From Mycoplana dimorpha (GTDB taxonomy: Bacteria; Pseudomonadota; Alphaproteobacteria; Rhizobiales; Rhizobiaceae), in assembly GCF_003046475.1 (NCBI RefSeq), contig NZ_PZZZ01000001.1:248001-312000 (forward strand): a DNA stretch of 64,000 nt. Direction: 5' to 3'. A program made the translations under genes and the position numbers. The notes under the pieces are model-generated. The model searched no databases. It was given only the letters and a program-made list of their open reading frames with translations, and was not told where the DNA came from. Shown piece after piece: positions 42,729 to 51,842 of the stretch (position 1 is the first letter of the stretch; each line of letters begins with the position of its first letter).

Positions 42729-44285
42729 ATGGCCACCCCCGCAGCTTCCGCGATCGATCTCTCAAAGGCGCTGGTGCTGGCGCCGGCGCCGCTGGACTCC
42801 TGGCTGGTCGTGCTGCCGGTCGCCTGGTGCCTGCTTGCCGGCGCCGTTCTCCTGATGCTGCGCAAGAAGGTCGCCGCCCAGCCCTTCCTCGCCGTTGCCG
42901 CGCTGCTCGTGCTCGTCGTCCTCGATGCGCTGCTGTTGTGGACCGTCGCCACGGGCGGACCCGTCACGATGGTCATGGGCCGCTGGCTGCCGCCGTTCGG
43001 CATCGCCTTCACCGTCGACCTCACCGGCGCGCTGTTCGCCCTGACTTCGTCGCTGATCGCGCTGGCGGGGGGGCTCTATGCGGCCGGCGACATCGGCGCC
43101 TCCGGCCGCCGCTACGGCTTCTACCCGTTCCTGCTGCTGCTGATGGCCGGCGTCTCCGGCACCTTCCTGACCGGCGACATCTTCAACCTCTATGTCTGGT
43201 TCGAGGTGCTGCTGATCGCCTCCTTCGGCCTGCTCGTGCTCGGCTCGGAGCCGCGGCAGATCGACGGCGCGGTCAAATACGCTTTCCTCAATCTGGTCGC
43301 CACGACGCTGTTTCTGATCGCCGTCGGCTATCTCTACGGCCTGTTCGGCACCCTCAACATGGCCGATATCGCGGTGAAGGCGGCGGAACGGCGCGCCGAG
43401 CTGCCGCTGATGGTGCTGGCGACCCTGTTCGTGCTCGCTTTCGGCATGAAGGCGGCGGCCTTTCCGGTCAATTTCTGGCTGCCCGCCTCCTACCACACCC
43501 CGCGCATCGTCGTCGCCGCGCTGTTTGCCGGGCTTTTGACAAAGGTCGGCGTCTATTCGCTGGTCCGGGTGATGGTGATGCTGTTCCCCGTCGAGGGCGA
43601 GGCGCTGAGCTTCGTCGTCGCCGCGGTGGCGACCGCGACGATGATCTACGGCGCCCTCGCTGCGATCGGCCAGAGCGACATTCGCCGGCTGCTCGGCTAC
43701 CTGGTGATCTCCGGTATCGGCGTGATGCTGGCCGGGGTCGCCGTCGGCGGCCCGGGCGGGGTCGGCGGCGCGCTGTTCTACGCGCTGCATTCCATGGTGG
43801 TGATGACGGCGCTCTACATGGCCGCCGGCGTCGCCGGCCGGCTGGCCGGCACGTTCGACCTGAACGCCGCCGGCGGCCTCTACGGCAAGGCCGCCTATTT
43901 CTCGGCACTGTCGCTGGTGCTGTTCCTCGCCGTCGCCGGCATGCCGCCGTTCTCCGGTTTCTGGCCAAAGGTGATGGTGGCGAAGGCTGCGATCGACATC
44001 GGCGCCTGGTGGCTGGCGGCTGCCGTCCTCGGCTCGGGCTTCCTGACGACGATCGCCGTCGGGCGGGTCTGGACACTCGCCTACTGGCGGCCGTCCGCCC
44101 GTTCCACCGTCATCGACGCGGCGCCCGGCGCCAGCGCGCTCGTGCCGCTGTCGCTGCTTGCGGCCGTCTCCGTGCTGGTCGGGCTCTTCCCGGACCTGCT
44201 GCTGACGCAGATCCAGGCGGCGGCGGCCCTGCTGTCGGAGCCCTCGGCCTATGTGAATTCGGTGTTCCCGGAGGCTGGGCGATGA
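42729..44285 (+). CDS. phaD: Cation/H+ antiporter subunit D (MnhD)
   Basis: The 518-residue protein is a second NuoL/M/N homologue with about 14 transmembrane helices. Proton-path residues include E in Y-V-W-F-E-V-L-L-I-A and K in F-G-M-K-A-A-A-F-P-V-N-F-W-L-P-A-S-Y-H. It pairs with subunit A in proton translocation. The 3' end overlaps subunit E by 4 nt. Confidence 0.93.
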   Translation: MATPAASAIDLSKALVLAPAPLDSWLVVLPVAWCLLAGAVLLMLRKKVAAQPFLAVAALLVLVVLDALLLWTVATGGPVTMVMGRWLPPFGIAFTVDLTGALFALTSSLIALAGGLYAAGDIGASGRRYGFYPFLLLLMAGVSGTFLTGDIFNLYVWFEVLLIASFGLLVLGSEPRQIDGAVKYAFLNLVATTLFLIAVGYLYGLFGTLNMADIAVKAAERRAELPLMVLATLFVLAFGMKAAAFPVNFWLPASYHTPRIVVAALFAGLLTKVGVYSLVRVMVMLFPVEGEALSFVVAAVATATMIYGALAAIGQSDIRRLLGYLVISGIGVMLAGVAVGGPGGVGGALFYALHSMVVMTALYMAAGVAGRLAGTFDLNAAGGLYGKAAYFSALSLVLFLAVAGMPPFSGFWPKVMVAKAAIDIGAWWLAAAVLGSGFLTTIAVGRVWTLAYWRPSARSTVIDAAPGASALVPLSLLAAVSVLVGLFPDLLLTQIQAAAALLSEPSAYVNSVFPEAGR

Positions 44286-44758
44286 CGGTTCTGATGTTCA
44301 CCGCGGTTGTGTTTTCGATCGTCTGGGCGGCGATCACCGGCAGCCTCTCGCCGCTCAACCTCGTCCTGGGTTTCCTGCTCGGCCTGCTTTCGCTGTGGTT
44401 CATCCGGCGCGATTTCCGGGGCAGCCGCACCGCCTTCCGGCCGCTCCGGCTCCTGTCGCTGGCCGTGCTGTTCGTCAAGGAACTGGCGCTGTCGGCCTGG
44501 CGCGTCGCCGTGCTCGTCGCAAGGCCCAGGATGGACCTGAAGCCCGGCATTCTGGCCTTCCCGCTGACGGTGGACCGCGACATCGAGATCACTCTGCTCG
44601 CCAACCTCATCACGCTGACGCCCGGCACCCTGTCCGTCGACGTCTCCGAGGACCGCCGCTTCCTCTATGTGCATGCGCTCGACTGTTCCGACCCGGTCGG
44701 CACCAAGCGTGACATCGCGGCCGGCTTCGAGCGCAAGATCCTGGAGGCCCTTCGCTGA
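44282..44758 (+). CDS. phaE: Cation/H+ antiporter subunit E (MnhE)
   Basis: The 158-residue protein has two to three N-terminal helices and a cytoplasmic domain containing [16 protein letters not shown], the MnhE signature. It starts at the ATG at 44282 overlapping the subunit D stop and ends at 44758, where the next start codon overlaps by 1 nt (TGATG). It is an assembly or accessory subunit of the complex. Confidence 0.92.
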   Translation: MTVLMFTAVVFSIVWAAITGSLSPLNLVLGFLLGLLSLWFIRRDFRGSRTAFRPLRLLSLAVLFVKELALSAWRVAVLVARPRMDLKPGILAFPLTVDRDIEITLLANLITLTPGTLSVDVSEDRRFLYVHALDCSDPVGTKRDIAAGFERKILEALR

Positions 44759-45150
44759 TGACCGCGCACGCCATCGTCCAACCCGCCGCCACCTTCGCGC
44801 TGTTTCTGATGTGCCTGGCGTTCTTCCTCACCGCCTACCGGGTGATCACCGGGCCGACGCTGCCGGACCGCATCGTCGCACTGGATATGCTGGTGGCGAT
44901 CGCGATCGGCTTCCTTGCCGTCGTGGCGATCAAGACCGGCTTCAACCTCTATGTCGACATCGCGATCGCGCTCGGCCTCGTCGGTTTTCTCGCCACCGTC
45001 GCCTTCGCGCGCTTCGTGCTGACGCAAGGAATGCCGGAGGACGAGAAGGACCCGATGGCCGCCTCGCCGCGCGCAGGATCGAGACGCGCAGGCGAACGCT
45101 CCGTGGCCCAGCGCACCGCCAGACGGAAGACGCGGGGGAGGGCACGCTGA
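44758..45150 (+). CDS. phaF: Cation/H+ antiporter subunit F (MnhF), with long basic tail
   Basis: The first 90 residues match MnhF: three helices, with [16 protein letters not shown]. The remaining 40 residues form an Arg-rich tail ([23 protein letters not shown]). The usual family length is about 85-120, so the 130-residue product is extended. The tail is probably cytoplasmic and its role is unknown. Overlaps the next gene by 1 nt. Confidence 0.9.
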   Translation: MTAHAIVQPAATFALFLMCLAFFLTAYRVITGPTLPDRIVALDMLVAIAIGFLAVVAIKTGFNLYVDIAIALGLVGFLATVAFARFVLTQGMPEDEKDPMAASPRAGSRRAGERSVAQRTARRKTRGRAR

Positions 45151-45488
45151 TGGAGATCCTTCTCGCCCTTGTTGTCGCCGCCATGCTGGTATCCGGCGGC
45201 ATCTTCACCTTCCTTGCGGCCGTCGGGGTGGTGCGCCTTCCAGACGTCTATACGCGCATGCATGCGGCCTCGAAGGCCGGCACGGTCGGATCCGGCCTGA
45301 TGCTGATCGCAGCCGGCCTCTACGCCGGCGAATTCGCCACGCTGGCGCGCGCCTTCGCCGGCTTCGTCTTCTTCATCCTGACGGCGCCGGTGGCGGCGCA
45401 TCTGGTGGCAAAGGCGGCGCACCAGGCCGGCTATCGGCTGTCGCGCCGGACCGTCTGCGATGAAATGCGCCTTCCGCCCAAGAAGTGA
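45150..45488 (+). CDS. phaG: Cation/H+ antiporter subunit G (MnhG)
   Basis: The 112-residue protein has three helices and the MnhG signature [20 protein letters not shown]. It is the last subunit of the pha operon. A hairpin-like element follows directly after its stop codon. Confidence 0.92.
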   Translation: MEILLALVVAAMLVSGGIFTFLAAVGVVRLPDVYTRMHAASKAGTVGSGLMLIAAGLYAGEFATLARAFAGFVFFILTAPVAAHLVAKAAHQAGYRLSRRTVCDEMRLPPKK

Positions 45489-45489
45489 A

Positions 45490-45515
45490 GCCGATGTCGT
45501 CGTAACGACGTCGGC
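45490..45515 (+). terminator. Hairpin after pha operon
   Basis: GCCGATGTCGT pairs with ACGACGTCGGC across a 4-nt loop with one G-T wobble, right after the phaG stop. No T-run follows, so it is a tentative terminator. Confidence 0.5.
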
Positions 45516-45907
45516 CCGAGTTCGAACGTTTCACCCCAATTGCGGCATGTACGACACGTCACTTTCTGATCGCCAAAATATTATTGGACTTTAAGGCGAA
45601 CAATGTTATGCCAATTCAAGTAAAGCATTTGCATTGAATTTGCCTACGTGGTGAACTCCAGTCTAAGTTGCGGCCATTCTGAAGTGCTTCTTATAAGGGG
45701 TAGTGGTGGTCAAGCTTTGGATGCGATAGGGCGCTCCGGAAACGGAAGTAATATTAGCGCTTAATGATATCGGTCCCGCGAGGCGCATCCTTTGACGGAT
45801 GCGGACAGTTCACTCAATCGATGCAATGTAAGCTTTAGCAAGCATCGCAGTTTGGTTCCGCCTGTCACCGGAGTGACGGGCGGTTCGTCCGACAGGAGAA
45901 GAAGAAA
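45516..45907. promoter_or_regulatory. Long AT-rich leader/promoter region of mucR
   Basis: This non-coding stretch of about 390 nt is clearly AT-richer than its surroundings (for example CAAAATATTATTGGACTTTAAGGCGAACAATG and AATATTAGCGCTTAATGATATC). MucR/Ros proteins bind AT-rich DNA and repress their own genes, so autoregulatory sites are expected here. I cannot mark a single operator. A small RNA is possible but unsupported. Confidence 0.5.
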
Positions 45908-46348
45908 ATGACCGAGACTTCCGACGGCAACGGCTCAAATCTGCTGGTCGAACTGACCGCCGATATCGTTGCCGCCTATGTCAGCAACCACGTGGTGCCG
46001 GTATCCGAACTGCCGGCCTTGATCTCTGACGTTCACGCTGCCCTGAACAACACCTCGCAGCCGCAAGACGTCGTCGAGGCGCCGGTGCAGACCGAAAAGC
46101 CGAAGCCCCCGGTGCCGATCCGCAAGTCCATCCAGCACGATTACCTGATCTGCCTGGAGGACGGGCAGAAGTTCAAGTCGCTGAAGCGGCACCTGATGAC
46201 CCATTACGGCATGACGCCGGAACAGTATCGCGAGAAGTGGGACCTGCCGGCGGACTATCCGATGGTCGCTCCGTCCTATGCCGAGGCGCGTTCACGCCTG
46301 GCCAAGGAAATGGGCCTCGGTCAACGCCGAAAGGCCGCCAAGAAGTAG
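45908..46348 (+). CDS. mucR: Ros/MucR family zinc-finger transcriptional regulator
   Basis: The 146-residue protein is the prokaryotic zinc-finger regulator of rhizobia: C82-L-E-D85-G-x-x-F-K-S-L-K-R-H95-L-M-T-H99[12 protein letters not shown]. The second zinc position is Asp, giving a Cys-Asp-His-His site as in MucR-type members. The N-terminal part mediates oligomerisation. It controls exopolysaccharide, motility and cell-cycle genes in relatives as a heat-stable nucleoid-like silencer. AGGAGAAGAAGAAA precedes the ATG. The AT-rich upstream region fits autoregulation, and a strong terminator follows. Confidence 0.93.
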   Translation: MTETSDGNGSNLLVELTADIVAAYVSNHVVPVSELPALISDVHAALNNTSQPQDVVEAPVQTEKPKPPVPIRKSIQHDYLICLEDGQKFKSLKRHLMTHYGMTPEQYREKWDLPADYPMVAPSYAEARSRLAKEMGLGQRRKAAKK

Positions 46349-46381
46349 GCGCCAGGTTCTGGGGGAAGGCTCCGGACAGTG

Positions 46382-46411
46382 ACCGGGTCGCGGTGGCGAC
46401 CCGGTTTTTTT
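46382..46411 (+). terminator. Intrinsic terminator after mucR
   Basis: ACCGGGTCGC and GCGACCCGGT form a perfect 10-bp stem with a 4-nt loop followed by seven T residues, 33 nt after the mucR stop. It is the clearest intrinsic terminator in the window. Confidence 0.9.
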
Positions 46412-46561
46412 GTGTTCAGACGAAGGAAAAAATGCCTATTTTGGGGACGCTCGCCTAGAAATCCTGTGCAATATCAAAGCGAGACTTGCCGAATGTGCTT
46501 TACTCGTCCCCGCCTCCTCCGTAGGGTATATGAATAAATTCCTATAAACGGAGTGAGTGCC

Positions 46562-47035
46562 ATGCCTGACAGCCGCCCATCCGCTGCACCGACCCGGCGC
46601 CGGACGCCGAGACCGTTCCGCCCCCATGGCACCGGCCGGTTGCGCGCCAGGCGCAGCCGGTTGCTGGCGCTTGCGTTCAGCGGCGCCGGCGTGTTCCACC
46701 GATCCGAGCCGACGCCGCGCTCGGTCTGCCGCATCGTCCGCCAGCTGGTTGCCGAACTGCTGCTGCTGTCGAGCGAGCGGGCGCCCGGCCGGCGCGAGCG
46801 CCGCCGTCCCGCCGCCCATGTCCGCCAGATCGCCATGTATGTCTGCCACGTCGCATTGCAGATCCCGCTGGCCGAGATCGGGGCGGCTTTCGGGCGCGAC
46901 CGCACCACCGTCGGCCACGCCTGCAACGTCGTCGAGGACCGCCGCGAGGACCGGGCCTTCGATGACTTCGTCGCGACCGTGGAGCGCATCACCCTGGCGG
47001 TGTTCGGAACGACGGGGGTGATCGACCATGAATGA
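46562..47035 (+). CDS. DnaA domain IV-like helix-turn-helix protein
   Basis: The 157-residue protein has an Arg/Pro-rich basic N-terminal half and a C-terminal half resembling the DNA-binding domain of DnaA (Bac_DnaA_C). It reads H-V-R-Q-I-A-M-Y-V-C-H, I-P-L-A-E-I-G-A-A-F-G-R-D-R-T-T-V-G-H-A-C. The DnaA signature D-H-T-T-V is D-R-T-T-V here, so the base-contacting His is Arg. There is no ATPase domain. GGAG lies 8 nt before the ATG at 46562; a GTG at 46553 is less likely. It overlaps the DUF6456 gene by 8 nt, suggesting the two act together. Confidence 0.82.
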   Translation: MPDSRPSAAPTRRRTPRPFRPHGTGRLRARRSRLLALAFSGAGVFHRSEPTPRSVCRIVRQLVAELLLLSSERAPGRRERRRPAAHVRQIAMYVCHVALQIPLAEIGAAFGRDRTTVGHACNVVEDRREDRAFDDFVATVERITLAVFGTTGVIDHE

Positions 47036-47867
47036 ACCCAATTGCCTGCCGATCCCCGCCGCCAGGCGCCCGCTTGCGGCGTTGCTCCGCTTCCTCGTCG
47101 CCGCCGGCGGCGAGGTTGCGGTCTCGGGGGACGACCCCGTGCATCTGCGCTGCGGGCAGGGCCGGACGGCCGCCGTCGACCGGTCGACTGTCGCGGCGGC
47201 GATCCGGCTCGGCCTTGCCGTGCAGCGTGGCGAGACGTTGCGTGCAGCGACACAGGCCCGCAACCACCTGAAGCGGCTCTTGGCCGGCGGTGACGCGTTC
47301 CAGGACCAGCACCGCGACCTGGCCGCCCGCAGCCTCGACACCGGCGCCGGCCGCCAGATGGTAAGCATCAACCGGCTGGAATCACCGCTTGCGGCCCTGG
47401 CGCGACTGAAGGACAAGGCCGGCGCGGCCTTTCTGCCCGAGCAGGCGATCGCCGCCGGCGAGCGGCTGGGGCGCGATTTCACCCGCGCCGGCCTGCAGCC
47501 GCGTCTGACGATGGCCTGGGAGCCGCGCCTGGCGAGCCGCGCCAAGGGCGAGATGGGACAGGCGCGCGAAATCTCCGACACGGCGGTTGCCGCCCGCCTG
47601 CGGCTGCAGGCGGCGATCGAGGCGATGGGCCCGGAGCTCGCCGGCGTTGCCCTCGATGTCTGCTGCTTCATGAAGGGGCTGGAGGCGGTGGAGCGCGAAC
47701 GACAGTGGCCGGTGCGCTCGGCAAAGCTGATGCTGCGCGCAGCACTGATGGCGCTATGGCGCCATTACGAGCCCGAGCGGCCGGCCGCGCGGCGCCGCCA
47801 CGTGTGGGGCGCCGAGGGATACCGCCCCGACATGGCAGCTCGCTTCGGCAATGGGGATTCCGGCTGA
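47028..47867 (+). CDS. DUF6456 domain protein
   Basis: The 279-residue protein begins inside the end of the DnaA-like gene (8-nt overlap). The central region L-E-S-P-L-A-A-L-A-R-L-K-D-K-A-G-x-x-F-L-P-E-Q-A-I-A-A-G-E-R-L-G-R-D-F is the DUF6456 core known from Hyphomicrobiales. The N-terminal third (L-A-A-L-L-R-F-L-V-A-A-G-G) looks like a short winged-helix. Cys pair near 206 (D-V-C-C-F-M-K-G-L). I infer a DNA-binding regulator, but the function is unknown. Confidence 0.78.
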   Translation: MNEPNCLPIPAARRPLAALLRFLVAAGGEVAVSGDDPVHLRCGQGRTAAVDRSTVAAAIRLGLAVQRGETLRAATQARNHLKRLLAGGDAFQDQHRDLAARSLDTGAGRQMVSINRLESPLAALARLKDKAGAAFLPEQAIAAGERLGRDFTRAGLQPRLTMAWEPRLASRAKGEMGQAREISDTAVAARLRLQAAIEAMGPELAGVALDVCCFMKGLEAVERERQWPVRSAKLMLRAALMALWRHYEPERPAARRRHVWGAEGYRPDMAARFGNGDSG

Positions 47868-47915
47868 ATGGCACGAGGCGCGGGGCGGCGTGACGAAACC
47901 GCCGCTTCGCCTTGC

Positions 47916-48335
47916 TCAGGCGGCTACGCGGACGGTCGCTTCCTCGCGGATGCGCTTGACCATCGAGCGCAGGCCGTTGGCGCGCTGCGAGGAGAGATGC
48001 TCGACGAGGCCGATCCGGTTGAACACGTCGAGCGCGTCGGTGCGGGCGATTTCCGAGGCGCGCTTGCCCGAATAGATGGCGAGCACGATCGCCACCAGGC
48101 CGCGTACGATGTGCGCGTCCGAATCGCCTTCGAAGGTCAGGACCGGATCGCCGCCGCCGTCGGAATGGGTGACGAGCCAGACCTGGCTTGCACAGCCCTG
48201 CACCTTGTTCTCAGCGGTACGCTTGTCGTCGCTCAGGTCGGGCAGCGCCTTGCCGAGTTCGATGACATAGCGGTAGCGATCCTCCCACTCGTCGAGAAAG
48301 GTGAAGTCGTCGATGATCTGCGCTAGGTCCGTCAT
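47916..48335 (-). CDS. sufE: SufE family cysteine desulfuration protein
   Basis: The 139-residue protein has catalytic C48 in K-V-Q-G-C-A-S-Q-V-W-L and the SufE pattern F-x-x-L-D-E-W-E-D-R-Y-R-Y-V-I-E-L-G. It accepts sulfur from SufS cysteine desulfurase and passes it to the Suf Fe-S scaffold. The suf operon itself is not nearby, as is common in rhizobia. I start at the ATG at 48335, where family similarity begins; the ribosome-binding site is weak (GGACACGCC). Confidence 0.92.
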   Translation of the reverse strand: MTDLAQIIDDFTFLDEWEDRYRYVIELGKALPDLSDDKRTAENKVQGCASQVWLVTHSDGGGDPVLTFEGDSDAHIVRGLVAIVLAIYSGKRASEIARTDALDVFNRIGLVEHLSSQRANGLRSMVKRIREEATVRVAA

Positions 48336-48501
48336 GGCGTGTCCGATTTGTTGCTGCCTGAGATATAATGCAGCCGGCCGCGGATTTGAACCGTCGGCAT
48401 CGATTTGCCGCCCGCCGGAACGGTTCTGACGGGCAGCGACACGTCTGCGGCATCCTCGTGGCAGTTGCGGGACAAACAGCCCGGGCAGATGGCCGCAGAA
48501 A

Positions 48502-48924
48502 CTACAGCGCCGGGTCGGGGCGGCGCGAGGGAACGGCGATGGTGCCAGTGACGACGGTGTCGGCAGCCTCATCCTCTGCCGCGGCAGCCAGCGCCGGCAG
48601 CGGCTGGTCGAGCGCGGCCCTGGCCGCATCGGACTCTTCGGCCGGGTCTGCAAACTGCGAGTCGAGCAGCTTGTAGGCGACGCGGGCGCCTTCGCGGGCC
48701 CGGTGGCCGAGCGCCACGAAGGTCTCGGCACCCTTTTCGCACACGTCGGGCTTGTGCATGCAGATCGCGGTGATGTAGCCGACCGCCTCACTCGCGGCGC
48801 TGAACGTGTCGCCGATCTCGACGGTCGGACCGTGCTCGAGCGTCTTGGCCGCGTCGGTGTCGAACAGCGGCAGCAGCACCAGCACCAGCGAGAACCAGAA
48901 CGCTCCCTTGATCAGAAACCACAT
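48502..48924 (-). CDS. DUF5330 domain protein
   Basis: The roughly 140-residue protein has one N-terminal membrane helix (M-W-F-L-I-K-G-A-F-W-F-S-L-V-L-V-L-L-P) and a DUF5330-type segment: E-A-V-G-Y-I-T-A-I-C-M-H-K-P-D-V-C-E-K-G. It has a conserved Cys pair and an A/E-rich tail. It is probably anchored in the inner membrane facing the periplasm. The function is unknown. I favour the ATG at 48924 over 48936. It lies in the conserved sufE-DUF5330-divJ neighbourhood. Confidence 0.75.
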   Translation of the reverse strand: MWFLIKGAFWFSLVLVLLPLFDTDAAKTLEHGPTVEIGDTFSAASEAVGYITAICMHKPDVCEKGAETFVALGHRAREGARVAYKLLDSQFADPAEESDAARAALDQPLPALAAAAEDEAADTVVTGTIAVPSRRPDPAL

Positions 48925-49393
48925 CGCCTTGCCCATCCTCTGCTGCCCGATCGCTGCAATCAGCTGTCGGAGGCGGCGCGGCTCTTTGCGGCCGCTGCCG
49001 TTCGTTCATTGATGCGACAATAGCGGTTACAGGAAAATGGCGCTTTGCGGGAATCACTCGGGTTTTCCTCAAATTTGCATAAAATTTGAACGTTCCACCG
49101 TCGCTGGGCATTTTGCGCGAATTTTAGTGACCCCCGTTAAGCATAATGGCGGCGCCGCGTGGGCAAGGGCCCTCTGTTTGCGGCTTTCTGCTTCGAAGGG
49201 ACTTGCCCAAAAGGTTAATGCGAACGGGAAAATGCCGCATTTTGAAGCGCTTACCCGCCGTTAACCACGAAATTCAAATGCCGCCCGCGTCGCTTTGAAA
49301 CAGCCTTTTCCGGGCCATTCGAGCCCGTTCCGACGGGAAGCGTTTATCCTTTTCTAAGCCGGCGATGCGATTCTGAGGCCGACATAAGAACGA
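48925..49393. promoter_or_regulatory. Non-coding region between DUF5330 and divJ-like genes
   Basis: A 469-nt divergent promoter region with AT-rich stretches (GGGTTTTCCTCAAATTTGCATAAAATTTGAACG) and several TTAA sequences (near 49138, 49216 and 49260). CtrA targets TTAA-N7-TTAA, but I found no full match. No convincing coding frame is present. Confidence 0.4.
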
Positions 49394-50995
49394 ATGACGG
49401 CAGGGTATTGCGTGCGTTTTCTCAATAACATCGCTGACCGGATGGCGGCCTCCGCGGCCTCTGTGACGGGTGACGCGTGGACGTCCGGCGCCTCGGCGCC
49501 GGCGGGCCTGCGGGCGATCCTCCTGACGGCGCTCGTCGCCATCCCCGTCCTGCCGCTCGCGCTGACCGCCGTCATGCCGGCCTCTGCGGCCCTTCCGGCC
49601 GGGGCGTCGCTGGCGGCCGCCGGCGGGCTTCTGGCGACGGCAGCCTCGGCCGCCCTCGGCCGGCGCCGCGAGCGGCGTGCCGCGCATCAGGCCGCCGTGG
49701 CCGACCCGCTGTCGGACGCCGTTCCCTATGATCTGTTTGCCGGCCTCGTCACCCTGCACGATCCGCGCGGCCATGTGACCGCCGTGCACGGCCGCGACCG
49801 CCACGCCATGCTTTCTTCGATGCGCGACCCGCTCGGCCGGGCCTTCATCGACCAGATCCACGTCTCCGACCGGCTCGGCTTCCTGCAGGCGATCGACCGC
49901 CTGCGCCAGGGCGAGGCCCATGTCAGCGTCGACATACGGCTGGAGCAGCGCCGCTTGGCCGAGGCGGGCGAACAGTTCCTGCACGTGCGCACCGACATGA
50001 CGGCGATCCGGGATGCGGCCGGTCTGCTGGCCGCCATCGTCGCCCAGTCGCGCGACATCTCCGCCGAGGCCGAGCTTCGCAGCGACAGCGCCCGCAAGGC
50101 CGCCGAGGCGGAATCGGCCAATGACGCCAAGACCCGCTTCCTCGCCGCCGTCAGCCATGAACTGCGCACGCCGCTGAACGCCATTCTCGGCTTTTCCGAC
50201 ATTCTCGCCGGCGAGTATTACGGCCGGCTGGAGAACGAGCGCCAGCGCGAATATGTCGCCCTGATCCACCAGTCGGGCGGGCACCTGCTCTCCGTCGTCA
50301 ATACCATGCTGGACGTCAGCAAGATCGAGGCCGGCCGCTACGAGCTGGTGCTCGAGCCCTTCGCGGTTGCCGACAGCGTGCGGACCTGCGAGCAGATGCT
50401 GGCGCTCCAGGCCCGCCAGAAGGGCGTGCAACTGACGAGCCGGGTGCCGCATGACGTGGGCGAGGCGATCGCCGACCAGCGCGCCCTGCAGCAGATCCTG
50501 ATCAATCTCGTCGGCAACGCCGTCAAGTTCACCGACCGGGGCGGCATCGTCACGATCGACGCCGCCCGCGTCGGCGACGATCTGGTGCTCAGCGTCAGCG
50601 ACACCGGCATCGGCATCCCCGCCGAGCAGCTCGACCTGATCGGCCGCCCCTTCGTCCAGGTGCAGAACCAGTACACCCGCAAGTACGAGGGCACCGGCCT
50701 CGGCCTGTCTCTGGTCAAGGGCCTGGTCGCGCTGCACGGCGGCAGCATCGCCATCCGCAGCAATCCGGGCGAGGGCACCCAGGTCACCGTGACCATTCCC
50801 GCCGACGGCACCGGTGTCGCGCAGTCCGGCGCGCGCTCCACCGCCACCTTTGCTGAGGAATTCCCGCCGCGGCTGTTTCCTCGCGCACGGAACGATGCGA
50901 TACCGATGCGGCTGAAGGAGGGGCGCGGCCCCGACGGCGATGAGGGTAGGGACGAGGACCGGATTTATGACGGCACGCGCGCGAAAACAGCCTGA
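49394..50995 (+). CDS. divJ: Sensor histidine kinase, DivJ-like (PleC/DivJ/PdhS family)
   Basis: The 533-residue protein has two N-terminal hydrophobic helices (about residues 39-60 and 66-88), a PAS-like region (about 110-225) and a coiled linker. The dimerisation domain is F-L-A-A-V-S-H255-E-L-R-T-P-L-N-A-I-L-G-F-S-D, and the HATPase domain has N, G1 (D-T-G-I-G-I) and G2 (G-T-G-L-G-L-S-L-V) boxes. The H-box is that of the DivK/PleD-interacting kinases. Together with the mucR-sufE-DUF5330 context this supports DivJ, which controls DivK phosphorylation in the cell cycle. The name is by resemblance and synteny. Weak ribosome-binding site. Confidence 0.8.
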   Translation: MTAGYCVRFLNNIADRMAASAASVTGDAWTSGASAPAGLRAILLTALVAIPVLPLALTAVMPASAALPAGASLAAAGGLLATAASAALGRRRERRAAHQAAVADPLSDAVPYDLFAGLVTLHDPRGHVTAVHGRDRHAMLSSMRDPLGRAFIDQIHVSDRLGFLQAIDRLRQGEAHVSVDIRLEQRRLAEAGEQFLHVRTDMTAIRDAAGLLAAIVAQSRDISAEAELRSDSARKAAEAESANDAKTRFLAAVSHELRTPLNAILGFSDILAGEYYGRLENERQREYVALIHQSGGHLLSVVNTMLDVSKIEAGRYELVLEPFAVADSVRTCEQMLALQARQKGVQLTSRVPHDVGEAIADQRALQQILINLVGNAVKFTDRGGIVTIDAARVGDDLVLSVSDTGIGIPAEQLDLIGRPFVQVQNQYTRKYEGTGLGLSLVKGLVALHGGSIAIRSNPGEGTQVTVTIPADGTGVAQSGARSTATFAEEFPPRLFPRARNDAIPMRLKEGRGPDGDEGRDEDRIYDGTRAKTA

Positions 50996-51842
50996 GCGGG
51001 GCGGCCGCGGCCGCAACACCCGCAAGCGGCAGGCGAGCGGACCCGGCATCGTCCAGCGCTCGGTCCTGGCGCTTGGCGCCTTTGCCGCGCGCCATCCCTC
51101 GGTGATCGGCGGCGGCGCCGCCTTCGCCGTGGTCTTTTCCTTCGTCGCCGCCAATGCGCTGTGGTATCAGCCGGGCGGCCATCCCTCGCCGATCCTGAAA
51201 ACCCGCTCGGCGCAGAATTCGCTGGGCTTTTCGGCGCTGCGCAAGCCGCCCGCCGACGTCACCACCTTCGTCATTGAGAGGGAGGGCGATGCGGGCACAC
51301 GAACCGCTTCGCAGGCTAACCAGCCGTCCGAACTCGTCCTCGATATCCAGACGCAGCTGGCGCGGCAGGGTTTGTATGCCGGCGATCCGGACGGGCGGTT
51401 GAACGGGGAGACGGTCGCCGCCATCCGCCGCTTCCAGGAGCAACGCGGCCTTGCCGTCACCGGCGAGCCGGACACTGCGCTGCTCACCGCCCTGCATGGC
51501 AACCTGCCTGCCCAGATCGCGGTGCTGCCGACCGAACGGCCGGTGCAGGAGGGGCGGGCGAGCGACAGCGAAGGCATCGATCCGATCGCAGCCGCCATTC
51601 GCGCCGCCGAGGCCGACCCGGCCATGGTGCCGGCAAGGCGCCCGGCCGCCCCGAGCGATCTCGTCATGAAGATCCAGAAGGGATTGAGCAACATCGCCTA
51701 TGCCGACATCGTCGTCGATGGGGTCGCCGGCGAGCAGACGCGCCAGGCGATCCGGGCCTTCGAGAAGCACTATCGCCTTCCGCCCACCGGCGAGCCGAAC
51801 GAACTGGTCCTGAACAAGCTGAAGGAGATCGGCGCGCTTTAG
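50967..51842 (+). CDS. Peptidoglycan-binding domain protein, membrane-anchored
   Basis: The 291-residue protein has a basic cytoplasmic N-terminus, one transmembrane helix (about residues 47-65) and two PG_binding_1 domains. Domain 1 reads V-L-D-I-Q-T-Q-L-A-R-Q-G-L-Y-A-G-D-P-D-G-R-L-N-G-E-T; domain 2 near the C-terminus reads I-Q-K-G-L-S-N-I-A-Y-A-D-I-V-V-D-G-V-A-G-E-Q-T. No catalytic domain is visible. It overlaps the histidine kinase end by 29 nt, so it is cotranscribed. GAGGACCGGATTT precedes the ATG at 50967. It may tether the cell wall or sense its state. Confidence 0.87.
   Translation: MTARARKQPERGGRGRNTRKRQASGPGIVQRSVLALGAFAARHPSVIGGGAAFAVVFSFVAANALWYQPGGHPSPILKTRSAQNSLGFSALRKPPADVTTFVIEREGDAGTRTASQANQPSELVLDIQTQLARQGLYAGDPDGRLNGETVAAIRRFQEQRGLAVTGEPDTALLTALHGNLPAQIAVLPTERPVQEGRASDSEGIDPIAAAIRAAEADPAMVPARRPAAPSDLVMKIQKGLSNIAYADIVVDGVAGEQTRQAIRAFEKHYRLPPTGEPNELVLNKLKEIGAL

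Noticed and set aside
49037-49264. 75-codon plus-strand frame in the gap before the divJ-like gene
   Set aside because: No ribosome-binding site and no recognisable protein pattern; the region looks like promoter DNA.
49130-49270. CtrA binding sites upstream of the divJ-like gene
   Set aside because: TTAA sequences occur, but none is spaced as TTAA-N7-TTAA.
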